A program made the position numbers and the translations under genes. Below, one piece after another: positions 50,196 to 59,330 of a DNA stretch of 64,000 nt. The notes under the pieces are model-generated. The model was not told where the DNA came from, did no database searches, and saw only the letters and a list, made by a program, of their open reading frames with translations. The stretch covers positions 1-64,000 of the forward strand of contig JAKCPI010000413.1 of NCBI GenBank assembly GCA_023213315.1, written 5' to 3'. This DNA comes from Euborellia annulipes (Eukaryota > Arthropoda > Insecta > Dermaptera > Anisolabididae). Position 1 is the stretch's first letter; every line of letters starts with the position of its first letter.

Positions 50196-50749
50196 ACTTT
50201 CTCCTACCCTATATATGAAATATATAGAGAAAGTATTGCGATTATGTCAAAAATCTGATGTTTTGAGTCCAAAAAAATGGTCTGTCTGTGTGTGTTCGAT
50301 TTAAAGTATGAAGAAATAGAGCTACGTGTTTGAAATTTTATATTTAAGTTAGGTATCCACCCGGACACTCAAAATAAGCTTTTGAACAAAATCGGCCAAA
50401 AAGTATTAGTACTTTACTGATGTACTTTTTCAGTATTTTTCGATTTTTTCAAAATTCGCTTCAAAGATTTTGATTAAAATTCAAAAATCAATTATTTTTT
50501 AGATGCTCTTTAAAAAGTATATAAGTGAAATTTTTCGTGAAAATTGTTTGAAGTACACTTTACTGATGTTGAAGCATTCGTACCTCAGTGCCATCTATGA
50601 TTCGCGTGGTCAAGTTTGCAACTAAGGTGCTATCGGAAACTAAATATATATCTCGACACAAAAAATCTGGTGTGAACAGCACGGTGTACAACTTTCTCTT
50701 ACCGAAGGGTAACAGAAAGTTGGTGTGCGTCAGTCACACCAGATTTTTT
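50196..50749 (+). mobile_element. HP copy, first of a head-to-tail pair
   Basis: 5' hairpin ACTTTCTCCTACCCTATATA, a GAGAAAGT arm, and body of the GCATTCGTACCTCAG subfamily. 3' hairpin 50660-50749, where GTCAGTCACACCAGATTTTT is followed at once by the next copy. Confidence 0.92.
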
Positions 50750-51200
50750 ACTTTCTTATACCATTATATATATAGAGAGAAAGTATTGGATTCATGTCAA
50801 AATTTCGATGTCGAGATTTCGAAGTTTTGAAGTCTTCTGAGTCCAAAAAAGTCCCTCAAAATGGTCTCATAGACATGTCTGTGTGTGCTCAATTTAAAAT
50901 CTGAAGGAATTGAGCTACGAGGTTGAAATTTTATATTTAATTTAGGCACACGCCTGAGGTTTGAAAATAAATTTTTAAACAAAATCGGGCAGAGTACTAG
51001 TAATTTACTGATGCATTTTTTAGTTTTTTTTTTTTTTTTTTAATTTTCTAAAAATTCACTCCAATAATTTTATTTAAAATTCATAAAATCAATTATTTTT
51101 TAGATGCTCTTTAAAATGTATATTCTCATTTTGCCCTTGAAACATGGGTGTGGGGCAGAACACAACGAAAGAGAATGTGCGACCAATCACACCAGATTAT
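50750..51200 (+). mobile_element. HP copy, second of a head-to-tail pair
   Basis: Starts ACTTTCTTATACCATTATAT, then AGAGAGAAAGTATTGG, complete body to GTATATTCTCATTTTGCCCT. A deletion then leads to a remnant of the 3' hairpin (CAGAACACAACGAAAGAG, GACCAATCACACCAGATT). Confidence 0.9.
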
Positions 51201-51644
51201 TTTTGCATGGAAGTCTTTTTTTTTTTTTTGATAATTAAATTATGTTAAGTTGTCTTAGTAAATATTCATTTCTCTCTGTGAAATATAATCAGGATAAAAT
51301 GCAAAATAAGGAAGTAAATTAATTAAGGATGAAAAGCTCTTAAAAAAAAAGAATAAATTGTCTAGAGAACATCTTTTATCTTCCTCATAAATTTATTTAC
51401 AAAGTCACAAATAATCCAACGACAATTTTGGGTTCGAGGGATTAGGCTAATTCTAAGTATACAAAATTGCAAACTAACACGCGCTTATAAAAAATATGGT
51501 GTGGTGGCATTTGATTTCTTATAATATACGTATGTATAGTGCATAGGCGTAGCCACGGGGGGGGTTTGGGGGTTCAAACCCCCCCCCCCCCCATTGGACC
51601 TAAGCCATGACTAGATATTTAAGCTCTATAATACAAAAAATATA
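51201..51644. other. Unassigned, with a hAT-like terminus
   Basis: 51543-51598 reads GCATAGGCGTAGCCACGG followed by G- and C-runs and CATTGGACC. CATAGGCGTAGCCACGGGGG resembles common hAT-MITE ends, but no partner end was found. Confidence 0.35.
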
Positions 51645-51645
51645 A

Positions 51646-51720
51646 TAGTTATATATATAATTCGCTAATATCCGTCTCTCTATCTGTCTGTTTGTCGCGC
51701 TCTATTTAGGCAACTTCCCA
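51646..51720 (+). repeat. HEL-B head fragment
   Basis: TATATATATAATTCGCTAAT, CTGTCTGTTTGTCGCGCTCT and ATTTAGGCAACTTCCC. Confidence 0.8.
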
Positions 51721-51746
51721 AAATTATTAACTTAGAATTATATCAA

Positions 51747-51972
51747 AAAAATATGGTGTGAGTGGTCGCACAATACTTTAATTGAAAGTTGCATTATTTA
51801 GTTTCAGCTGATTTATTAGAATTCAAGATGACAAATTGGGAAAATATTTACATTTTGTTGCCAAGGACTCCTATGAAGTACAAGAGTAAAGTGTGCTTCA
51901 AACAATTTTGAAAGCAAAATGAGAATATTCATTTTAAAGAGCATCAAAAAAAAAAAAAAAATTAATTCATGA
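51747..51972 (-). repeat. HP copy, 3' half
   Basis: Reduced 3' hairpin (AAATATGGTGTGAGTGGTCG ... GAAAGTTGCATT), GTTTCAGCTGATTTATTAGA, body to GAGCATCAAAAAA. It is cut at the HEL-B insertion site. Confidence 0.8.
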
Positions 51973-51973
51973 A

Positions 51974-52405
51974 TCTCTATATATATATAATTCGCTAATG
52001 TCCGTCTGTCTGTCTGTCACGCTCTATTTAAGCAACTTCCCGTTAAAATTTTGAAATGAAATTTTATATGCTTAAAGAGGACCTTCTCAGGATTACAGGA
52101 AAATTATTTTCATCCCGAAATTCCTATAACTTTTTGAGTTATTAATTCCCAAAGTTACGATTTCTCCCATAGGAAATGTATAGAGAAATATTTATGTATT
52201 CTTTTCATTTGTGTATTCCATGAATGTAAACAAATCACCAAGCAGGCACTGAATGGGAATGGAATAATAATAATTTCATTTTCATATTTAAGAAGAAAAG
52301 GCAAGGGTCCTCCGCAGGCGGGCCCGAGCCAGCTGAAGGGGGGGTCCAGGGGGGCAAAGCCCTCCGGCCATGCGCGAAGCCCGCCGAAGAGTTTGCGGCA
52401 CGTCT
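51974..52405 (+). mobile_element. HEL-B Helitron, end degraded
   Basis: A|TCTCTATATATATATAATTC head, full body, and GC end present to GGCCATGCGCGAAGCCCGCC and GAAGAGTTTGCGGC. The CTAG is lost by mutation or truncation. Confidence 0.87.
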
Positions 52406-52565
52406 AAATGACCTCCGATTGGATTGAAACTTAAATTTTTTATGTAGTATTACACTCTGGATATTTTTCAGGGGTTTCGCCTTAGAGCACATTTTCTATT
52501 AAAATTTTATTTCCTCTATAGCTCTAAAATCTGACGTGATGGGGCAAAACTGATGGCATTTTTGG
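52406..52565. other. No feature recognised
   Basis: Unique, AT-rich. Confidence 0.35.
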
Positions 52566-52815
52566 AATAGATAGATAGATAGATAGATAGATTTTATTTT
52601 GCTCTGAGGCTAATGCCTCTTGGAGCACGAAAATTTTACATTTTTATTTACAGATCATTATTCTCGCTCTCTTCTCACAATTACCGTTCCACTCAACCGA
52701 CCGACCCCCTCTGCTCTCCAATTAGATAATTATAATATTGGGCCGCTACCCAAATATCCAAGAATAGCTTCAAATACTCAGTCAACAAAATCACTCTATT
52801 ATTATTATGTTAATA
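52566..52815 (-). repeat. Possible LINE 3' end with (GATA)n tail
   Basis: Minus strand: GCATTAGCCTCAGAGCAAAA, TAAAATCTATCTATCTATCT. A tetranucleotide tail after AATAAAA-like sequence is typical of several non-LTR clades. No RT in the adjacent 230 bp. Confidence 0.35.
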
Positions 52816-52816
52816 T

Positions 52817-52928
52817 ATAGATGGAAAGAGAAGGTATTGGAATAATGTCAAAAATCCAATGTCGAGATTTTGATGTTTAGCCTGAGTCCAAAAAGTGGGT
52901 CCCGCAAAATGGTCTGTGTGTCTGTAGT
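52817..52928 (+). repeat. HP 5' fragment
   Basis: ATAGATGGAAAGAGAAGGTA, TGTCGAGATTTTGATG, AAAAAGTGGGTCCCGC and GGTCTGTGTGTCTG, then cut. Confidence 0.75.
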
Positions 52929-53432
52929 TCAGATATAAATCCGCACACATTTCAAAATAAATTTCAATTTATCTAATCCTTTTATGAAACATCAAAAAAA
53001 AAAAAAAAAAAAAAAATGAAAAATTCATTAGTTTTATCAGACAGTGGTTTATAATACGCAATAGACAAATGATTAAATGTTCAATTTGAACTTGAGATTT
53101 CGAGGCGGTGGGATCTTTTGTGAGCGTTATCAACTCTCCGGATTTCCGCCAGTCAAGATAGTCCTTTTATTTTGACATTATATCGTTGATGGACCCTTTC
53201 AAGGCAAAGTTAATAACATCTCTTGCCTTTCTTTACCTTTAAGGAATCTACCTAATGGTCAATTTTGGGAGACGTTGCCTTTTTCTTTTTTTTTATGGTT
53301 ACTTAAAAAAATCGCTTATTCGGGGAGGTGGGAATGAAAGTCCATTCATTCTCTAAGGTTATGTGACGTTCTTTCTTCCATCTCTGGATTTATATTCAGT
53401 GACTTGAGATTAAATGCTTAGAAAGGATTTTT
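52929..53432. other. No feature recognised
   Basis: Unique sequence of mixed composition, with an A24 run near 52993. I could not define an exon. Confidence 0.4.
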
Positions 53433-53433
53433 A

Positions 53434-53933
53434 AAATCTGGTGTGAGTGGTCGCACAACTTTGGTAATTGAAAGTTGGCTCTATGCTTGTCACATTTTAA
53501 TTTCCACCGATATATTAAAATTCAAGATGTAAAATTTATAAACAGTTCTTTCCAATAAAGTCCAAGAGTGAAGTGTGCTTCAAACAATTTCAAGGGCAAA
53601 ATGAGAATATACATTTTAAAAAAGATCAAAAAAATTATTCATTTATGAAGTTTAATCAAAATCGTTTGAGCGGATTTTGAGCAAATAGAAAAAAAATGAA
53701 AAAGTACATCAGTAAAGTACTAGTACTTTTTGGCCGATTTTGTTCAAAATCTCTCTGTTACATGCCAGGAAGTGTACCTAACTTAAATATAAGATTTCAA
53801 CCTTGTAGCTTATTTCCTTCATACTTGATTTTGAACAGGGAAATTCCATTTTGCGAGACCCTTTTTTTTTTCATCAAAATCACGACATGAATACTTTCTC
53901 TTTCTTGATATGTATAGGCAAGAGAAAGCAAAA
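53434..53933 (-). mobile_element. HP copy with both ends
   Basis: 3' hairpin shortened (AAATCTGGTGTGAGTGGTCG ... CTTGTCACATTTTAATTTCC), body in reverse, microsatellite lost, 5' hairpin 53893-53931 (TACTTTCTCTTTCTTGATAT, GGCAAGAGAAAGC). Confidence 0.88.
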
Positions 53934-54330
53934 AAATCTGGTGTAAAAAGCGCAGAACTTTCTTATGGATTGATAGCCTCGAAGTGTGGAACGTCCCTCT
54001 TTCGCCATCGGTAATGACCATATAAATGAATATATGTAACTTAAATAGCCTCAGCAGTCGAGAGGGAAATAAAAAAATCTGGAGTGACTGTTCACAGAAC
54101 ATACAACGTACAATTACCGAAGGTAAGAGAACGTTGTATGTTCTGTGAACAGTCACTCCAGATTTTTTTATTTCCCTCTCGACTGCTTCAACGATACAAC
54201 GTTCTCTTACCTGTATGCTGTGCGAATAGTCACACCAATTTTTTTTATTTCGCTCTCGACTGCTGACATATATTCATTTATATGGTCATTACCGATGCCA
54301 AAAGGGTGACGTTCCACACTTTGAGGCCAT
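53934..54330. mobile_element. Nested palindrome built around an HP-type hairpin
   Basis: Outer arms GAAGTGTGGAACGTCCCTCT, ATCGGTAATGACCATATAAA (53975-54035) and their inverted partners at 54258-54325. The inner perfect hairpin is at 54054-54186, with a third HP-like half hairpin at 54188-54245 on the right. It appears to be a compound of HP 3' hairpins plus a fold-back. Confidence 0.75.
54054..54186. repeat. Perfect 56-bp inverted repeat, 21-base loop
   Basis: Arms 54054-54109 and 54131-54186 are exact reverse complements over all 56 bases (from GCAGTCGAGAGGG to CATACAACGT). The loop contains ACCGAAGGTAAGAGA, as in HP 3' hairpins. Confidence 0.97.
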
Positions 54331-54352
54331 CAGTTAGAAAATTATGTTATTA

Positions 54353-54535
54353 CTTTGATTTTGCAACATATTTTATTTTAGAGATTTTCATTCTGTATAT
54401 AATAAAATAGTAACGTACTACCTGTTTTTTGTTTACTCTATCATTATTTACTATTTTCTTTTTAATTTTGACTACAACTATAAGATTTTATTAAATTAAT
54501 TATTTTATATATTTCTCTAATCCATCATTTTTACT
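54353..54535 (+). repeat. Repeat arm paired with 57832-58008
   Basis: Contains AACATATTTTATTTTAGAGA, ATAATAAAATAGTAACGTAC, TACCTGTTTTTTGTTTACT and AATTTTGACTACAACTATAA, all found inverted at 57832-58008. It could be a 0.18-kb interspersed repeat or the ends of a 3.6-kb element. Confidence 0.75.
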
Positions 54536-55195
54536 TTCTCTTATATATTATATTATATTATTTACACACTTCGAGGCCATCCATCCATTAGACACTTAAA
54601 ACAAATTAGCTTATTTTATTATTATTTATAAGTAATTATCTTATACCCTTTAGATGTGCTTATCCAACTTTTTTGTGCATGCCTCCCTACCCGGCATTGT
54701 AAGACGTTGTGATGTCAAAACATTTACTTAAATAGAATGCCTGGTAGGAATATCTATAGAGGCGTCTGTGTGCAAATGCAAAATGCAATTTGTCTTTCAA
54801 TTAATGCCCTGCATAATCTGTGTTTATATTTCCTTTAATATTTCGAGTGCGCAAGGCATCTAATTCCCACGCTTGTTCACATCTGGGTTTGCACTGGCCA
54901 TAAACCTTTTTATTTTTTTTTTTTATTTTACGGGACAAAACAGACGCTAATATGCAGATGCTCAATTGCAATGTTTTTATTTACTTTTTGAGAGTTGGTA
55001 TCCGATTCTCACGGTTGTTCACGTACAAAATGGTCATAAATTTCTTATTTAAAAAAAAAAAACAATAAAAGACACGTCCGGGGGCATTTTAAGGAAACTC
55101 TCAATTTTAGAACAATACATTATTTGGTCTATATTTTTTTGTTAGAATTTTCAATTCAAATGAAATTTTTTAAACATGTAAATCACTAATTAAAA
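54536..55195. other. Unassigned
   Basis: Begins with an HP-like ACTTTCTCTTATATATTATA (54532-54551) without body. The remainder is unique and AT-rich. CTTCGAGGCCATCCATCC at 54568 echoes the outer palindrome arm. Confidence 0.4.
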
Positions 55196-55198
55196 AAA

Positions 55199-55235
55199 GA
55201 TGGTGTGACTGGGTCGCACAGTATACAACTTTCAT
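55199..55235 (-). repeat. HP 3'-hairpin half
   Basis: GATGGTGTGACTGGGTCGCA, CAGTATACAACTTTCATC. Confidence 0.65.
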
Positions 55236-55241
55236 CTTTTT

Positions 55242-55488
55242 ACTTTCTCTTACTTATATATGTTAATATATAGAGAGAAAGTGTTGGTTTCATGTCAAAA
55301 ATTTAAAATTAGAAATGTTTAAAATATAAATATTTTTTCCATGTTTATAAATTTTGATCTTGAATTCTAATATTTCGGTCGGAAAATAAATATATATGTC
55401 GACACAAAAAATCTAGTGTGACAAATGCACAAGACACAACTTTCAATTACCGTTTGTATATTGTTCGACCAATCACACCAGATTTTTT
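55242..55488 (+). mobile_element. Minimal HP element (247 bp) with both hairpins
   Basis: 5' hairpin ACTTTCTCTTACTTATATAT and TATAGAGAGAAAGT, then TTCATGTCAAAAATTTAAA. The body is deleted to ATAAATATTTTTTCCATGTT, then TCTAATATTTCGGTCGGAAA, ATATGTCGACACAAAAAATC and the 3' hairpin. It retains only the termini. Confidence 0.88.
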
Positions 55489-55597
55489 ATATAGCTCGCC
55501 CAGACTTGCGTCCCCCGGCATTGTTGGGAGTTTATATTTATATTTTTAGAAAGAAAATCTTACTTTAATCACCTTTTTTAGCATATGCAAAAATGTC
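55489..55597 (+). repeat. Left direct repeat of duplicated block
   Basis: TTTTTAGAAAGAAAATCTTA, CTTTAATCAC and TTTAGCATATGCAAAAATG recur at 57168-57222. Confidence 0.7.
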
Positions 55598-55892
55598 TAT
55601 TCCAATCCAGTGCCTGCTTGAGGATTTATTTACATTCATAGAATACAGAAATATTTCTCTATACATTTCCTATGGGAGAAATCGTAACTTTAGGAATTAA
55701 TAACTCAAAAAGTTATAGGAATTTCGGGAGGAAAATAATTTTTCTGTAATCTCTAGAAGGTCCTCTTTAAGCATATAAAATTTGGTTCCGGAATTATTGA
55801 AAGTTGGTCAAACAGCGTGACAGAGAGACAGACAGACTACTGGGCAAAATTTTCTGCCCGACTTTGTACAAAAAGACTTCGTGGCACCCGAG
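55598..55892 (-). mobile_element. HEL-B-related variant, block copy 1
   Basis: HEL-B body in reverse with TTTGGTTCCGGAATTATTGA, AAGTTGGTCAAACAGCGTGA and an ACAGAC microsatellite. Instead of the AT head it continues CTACTGGGCAAAATTTTCTG and CCCGACTTTGTACAAAAAGA, as at 60525-60570. The terminal 3' GC end is missing. Confidence 0.78.
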
Positions 55893-56046
55893 TAGGGTTT
55901 GGACACCGGTGGAAACCGAAACCGGTAAACCGGTTTTTTGGCTAAATTTCAAAAACCGAGAAACCGAGTTTTTCCCGAAAAACCGAATTCGGTTTTTCTT
56001 TTTAAATTTTTTCTTCAGTAATACTTGTATTCAAATAATAAATTAG

Positions 56047-56222
56047 CCCGTGACCCATGGCTCAGATAGAAGACATTAGCTTCTAATGTCTTGGGGTTTC
56101 GGGTTCGCTTCCCGTCCCAAGCGAGAAAAATTTATTTCATTTGAATTGCCTAACAATCATTTGAATTAAATACGGATGGGATCTAAATGGCCTTAGATCC
56201 GAATTTTCCACTACTTAAATAA
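56047..56222 (+). mobile_element. SINE-C (third tRNA-headed SINE)
   Basis: Head CCGTGACCCATGGCTCAGAT, AGAAGACATTAGCTTCTAAT, GTCTTGGGGTTTCGGGTTCG and CTTCCCGTCCCAAG. The B-box GGGTTCGCTTCC is good and the A-box is weaker (TGGCTCAGATAG). The hairpin GACATTAG/CTAATGTC sits where an anticodon arm would be. The body is ATTTGAATTGCCTAACAATC and GGATCTAAATGGCCTTAGAT. Only copy here. Confidence 0.65.
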
Positions 56223-56690
56223 TCTATATATAATAATAGCGGAGTGTCTGTCTATCCGTCCGTCTGTCTTGCTCTGTTTGTCCAACTTTCCGTTGAAATG
56301 ATGAAATTTTGCAGTCTTATAGAGGTCGTCATGGAGATTCCAGGAAAAATACTCGTCTCTCGAAATTCCTACTATTTTTTGAGTTGAAAAAAAAAACATT
56401 CACACTTTTTTTCATTTACATTCACAGTCTTTTCGGCAACTTAGGCCATATAAGATATATCGAACTGCCTGGGGCCCGAACCCGCGACGTTCGGCATAGA
56501 AGGTAGGCACGCTACCAACTACACCAAGTCCGGGGACAATTTTTTGAGTTATTAATTCCTAAAGTTACGATTTCTCCCATAGAAAATGTATGGAGAAATA
56601 TATATAAGCTTATGTATTTTTGTATTCTATGAATGTAAACAAATCCTCAAGCAGGAACTGGATTGAAATAGTAGTAATAATAATTTTCTT
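56223..56690 (+). mobile_element. HEL-B variant (GCGGAGTGTC head) interrupted by SINE-A
   Basis: A|TCTATATATAATAATAGCGG, AGTGTCTGTCTATCCGTCCG, TGCAGTCTTATAGAGG and CTCTCGAAATTCCTACTATT, then SINE-A, then ATTAATTCCTAAAGTTACGA to AGCAGGAACTGGATTG and TAATAATTTTCTT. Followed by another SINE-A in place of the GC end. Confidence 0.85.
56386..56538 (-). mobile_element. SINE-A, internally deleted, with exact 12-bp target duplication
   Basis: Target duplication ATTTTTTGAGTT at 56374-56385 and 56539-56550. Tail ACATTCACACTTTTTTTCAT, CTTTTCGGCAACTTAGGCC, then directly GAACTGCCTGGGGCCCGAAC, CGCGACGTTCGGCATAGAAG and head ACCAAGTCCGGGGAC. The body palindrome is missing. Confidence 0.93.
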
Positions 56691-56810
56691 GGGTTCGGAT
56701 CGCAGGTAGTTTGATTATATTTAAGCCATTTGCATAGCAAATAGCTAAAATAAGAATGCCTGGACCTCCAATAGATATATTCATTAATAACGGTTATCGT
56801 TTAAGATGTT
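56691..56810 (+). mobile_element. SINE-A, A-box part lost
   Basis: GGGTTCGGATCGCAGGTAGT, AAGCCATTTGCATAGCAAAT, AAGAATGCCTGGACCTCC and AACGGTTATCGTTTAAG. Plus strand. Confidence 0.8.
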
Positions 56811-56903
56811 GACAAAAAACCGGTTTACCGGTTTTCCCCTTTGTAAAAAACCGAAAAACCGGTTTTCAAAATTTTCCGGTTTTTTCCAAACCCTACACCC
56901 GAG

Positions 56904-57167
56904 ATCTCTAGCCTCTCCAGGGCTTCTCCTACCCAAGTGGTTTATTTTTAAAATAGATAAAAAAAAACTATGGTGTGATTGCACAGCACACAACTTACTC
57001 TTCCATTTTGTGCTTGTCACTCCAGATTTTTTGTGTCGTCATTTTTTTGTTACCGACAGTGCGATACATTAGAATTCTATATAAATATGGGAAAATATAA
57101 TTTGAATGGAAACACAAGAGTATGTTTCAAAATATTTCAATGACAAAATGAGAATATATATTTATAT
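56904..57167 (-). repeat. Block copy 1, right part, with HP 3' end
   Basis: CTCTAGCCTCTCCAGGGCTT, an HP 3' hairpin (TATGGTGTGATTGCACAGCA ... TGCTTGTCACTCCAGATTTT), GTTACCGACAGTGCGATACA and HP body to GACAAAATGAGAATATAT. Matches 60573-60865. Confidence 0.82.
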
Positions 57168-57222
57168 TCTTAGAAAGAAAATCTTACTTTAATCACTTTT
57201 TTTTAGCATATGCAAAAAATGT
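57168..57222 (+). repeat. Right direct repeat of duplicated block
   Basis: TTAGAAAGAAAATCTTACTT, TAATCAC, TTTAGCATATGCAAAAAATG, as at about 55545-55598. Confidence 0.75.
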
Positions 57223-57831
57223 TTTTTTTTTTAATTCAATCTCATTTACACACACACACACTGTATATAATAATATATATTAAAGAAGTTTGAATAAAAC
57301 ATGAAAGGAATAATCTAATTCAAGTCCAAGGTGTTTTTGTGTGCCTGTAGCTATTTCTTTATTGTCTAAATATTTATCCAAATTGGACTCTTTGGGTTAT
57401 TCCCAGGGCATTTGATAATTTCTTATTCTAGGTCGGGTATAAATTGTAAAATAAATTTTATTTAACTCTGTTGGTTATAAAATTCAATTTTCTGTTGATG
57501 AGAGTTTATTTATTCAATCCCTAACAGACACTTTGGCCTGCGTTGGTTTCTAAGTCAAGATGTATCAGAAAATATTTATTTATTTATCTATTGGATGCGT
57601 TTAATTATATTCTAAGAATAAAGATACATACATGAAGGGTTTTTTTCATGAGTTTTCTATTTCACCATAAGATGCAAATATTATAATATATCCTGGTTAA
57701 GAAAAATTATATTTCGTTATCATGGCTATCTATCTTTCCTATGAACTACAAAAGTAAAGTGTGAGGGCAAAATGGAAATATATGTACATTTCCAAGATTA
57801 TAATACAAGAGAAAAAAATGATGTATAGAGA
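57223..57831. other. Unassigned, with HP traces
   Basis: AT-rich. Around 57725-57790 HP-like words (ATCTTTCCTATGAACTACAA, AAGTAAAGTGTGAGGGCAAA) suggest a decayed HP piece. (AC)n at 57250-57263. Confidence 0.45.
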
Positions 57832-58008
57832 AATGTAAAAAATAATTAATTTAATGATAAAAAAAAGAAAATACAATATTATAGTTGTAGTCAAAATTAA
57901 AAAGAAAATTAGTGAAAGAAAGTAAACAAAAAATCAGGTAGTACGTTACTATTTTATTATAGAGAGATGGAAATACACTAAAATAAAATATGTTGCAAAA
58001 TCAAATTA
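57832..58008 (-). repeat. Repeat arm paired with 54353-54535
   Basis: TTATAGTTGTAGTCAAAATT, AGTAAACAAAAAATCAGGTA, GTACGTTACTATTTTATTAT and AAATATGTTGCAAAATCAAA, inverted relative to 54353-54535, about 90 percent alike by eye. Confidence 0.75.
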
Positions 58009-58036
58009 CAAATCAATCGGGAATGACTTCCCCAAA

Positions 58037-58744
58037 ACTTTCTCGTTTATTCTTTTGGAGTGTGTGTGTGTATGTGAACACGATTGCTTAAAAACCAGAG
58101 CAGCCAGATCGATGAAATTTGGTATATACTCCTTGCACTAAAATTGTAGATTTGTATCAACTTTTGGAGTAAATACTTCACCTGGGAGTAGTACTTTACC
58201 TAAAAAGTTTTTTCAAAAATTTTAGAAATTTTCAATTTTTTTGACATATTATGATAAATTACTCTATTTTAAAAAGTTTTTATTCTTTGACATTTTTTCT
58301 AAAACTGAATAGTTTTTAAAATAATCAACGTTGAAAAAGACATTTTTGTCTTCTTTATTTCAAAAAATATTCAGTTTTAGAAAAAATGTCAAAGAATAAA
58401 AACTTTTTAAAATAGAGTAATTTATCATAATATAACAAAGAAATTGAAAATTTCAAAATTTTTGAAAAAACTTTTTAGGTAAAGTACTACTTCCAGGTGA
58501 AGTATTTACTCCAAAAGTTGATAGAAATCTACAATTTTAGTGTAAGGAGTATATACCAAATTTCATCGATCTGGCTGCTCTGGTTTTTAAGCAATCGTGT
58601 TCACATACACACACACAGACATAATGCTCAAAATGGACTTTTTGGACTCAGGGAGGTCTAAAAAGTGGAGAAACATCAAAATCTCGAAGTCGAATTTTTT
58701 GACGTTTACAATACTTTCTCTTTATATTCTCTATACGAGAAAGT
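58037..58744 (-). mobile_element. HP subfamily with long internal palindrome
   Basis: Outer ends ACTTTCTCGTTTATTC (58037) and CTATACGAGAAAGT (to 58744). At the right are HP words in reverse: ACTTTTTGGACTCAGG, AAAACATCAAAATC-like and TACAATACTTTCTC. Between 58061 and 58617 lies an inverted repeat with arms of about 260 bp, including GTATGTGAACACGATTGCTT, AAAAACCAGAGCAGCCAGAT, CGATGAAATTTGGTATATAC and AGTACTTTACCTAAAAAGTT. The HP 5' hairpin at 58710-58744 is intact. Confidence 0.85.
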
Positions 58745-58749
58745 AAAAA

Positions 58750-58880
58750 GTAATATCATGATTTTCTAAATTAAATATGAAATTTAATCTTCATAGCTTT
58801 TTTTGTTCTTGAGATATTTTGTTCACCGACTCACTTTTTTGGACTCACAGGGCCTCAAAACCTCAAATCCAATAGTAAAT
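58750..58880 (-). repeat. HP body fragment
   Basis: ATATGAAATTTAATCTTCAT, GTTCTTGAGATATTTTGTTC and TTTTTTGGACTCACAGGGCC. Confidence 0.7.
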
Positions 58881-59270
58881 ATATTTCATTATTTTTTCAA
58901 TTGGAAATAAAGCCATATTTAATTTACATGGTTAATAAAACCAATGAATTAGAGAGGAGCATCACGGTATGTAGCGTGATTAATCCAAATGCATTTATTT
59001 ATTGGAAATTCGAATAATTTCATAATCATAATTACCGGATGAATTTGCTTAGAATCCCTAAAATTTAATTCAAGTAAATTAACGAATAGAGAGAGAGGGG
59101 AGGGATCAATTAAAATGCCTGTCCGTCTTATTTACAATTTCGTACGATCAATTAAATGCAGTCTTGTCCTTCTAGGGGCCTTAAAGGCTCCTGAGTAAAT
59201 AAACTCTGATAAAACATGCCTCTATCATAAGAAACAAGTTAATTAATAGCTTACTTGAGTATATATATAA
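58881..59270. other. No feature recognised
   Basis: AT-rich unique sequence. Confidence 0.4.
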
Positions 59271-59272
59271 TC

Positions 59273-59330
59273 AGTCCGAACCCACGACTTTTGGTTAGCA
59301 CGCTAACCTCTACACCAAACCCCGAGGGCC
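59273..59330 (-). repeat. SINE-A head fragment
   Basis: AGTCCGAACCCACGACTTTT, GGTTAGCACGCTAACCTCTA and CACCAAACCCCGAGGGCC. Confidence 0.78.

Larger units (their letters stand above)
55893..56895. mobile_element. hAT-type element with an empty sister site, carrying three or more nested insertions
   Basis: Ends TAGGGTTTGGACACCGG and CCGGTTTTTTCCAAACCCTA, with 8-bp target duplications CACCCGAG (55885-55892, 56896-56903). The sister block at 60565-60580 reads CACCCGAGATCTCTAG without the element. Interior repeats AAACCGG and CCGGTTT fill both end regions. The element proper is about 250 bp. The middle consists of SINE-C, a HEL-B variant and two SINE-A copies. Confidence 0.93.

Noticed and set aside
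52569..52596. (GATA)n and other short tandem arrays as CRISPR-like or satellite arrays
   Set aside because: Perfect microsatellites without unique spacers; ordinary in animal genomes.
53696..54266. Overlapping ORFs of 60-119 codons around 53.7-54.3 kb
   Set aside because: Both strands give nearly the same peptide because the region is a palindrome, so openness follows from symmetry rather than coding.
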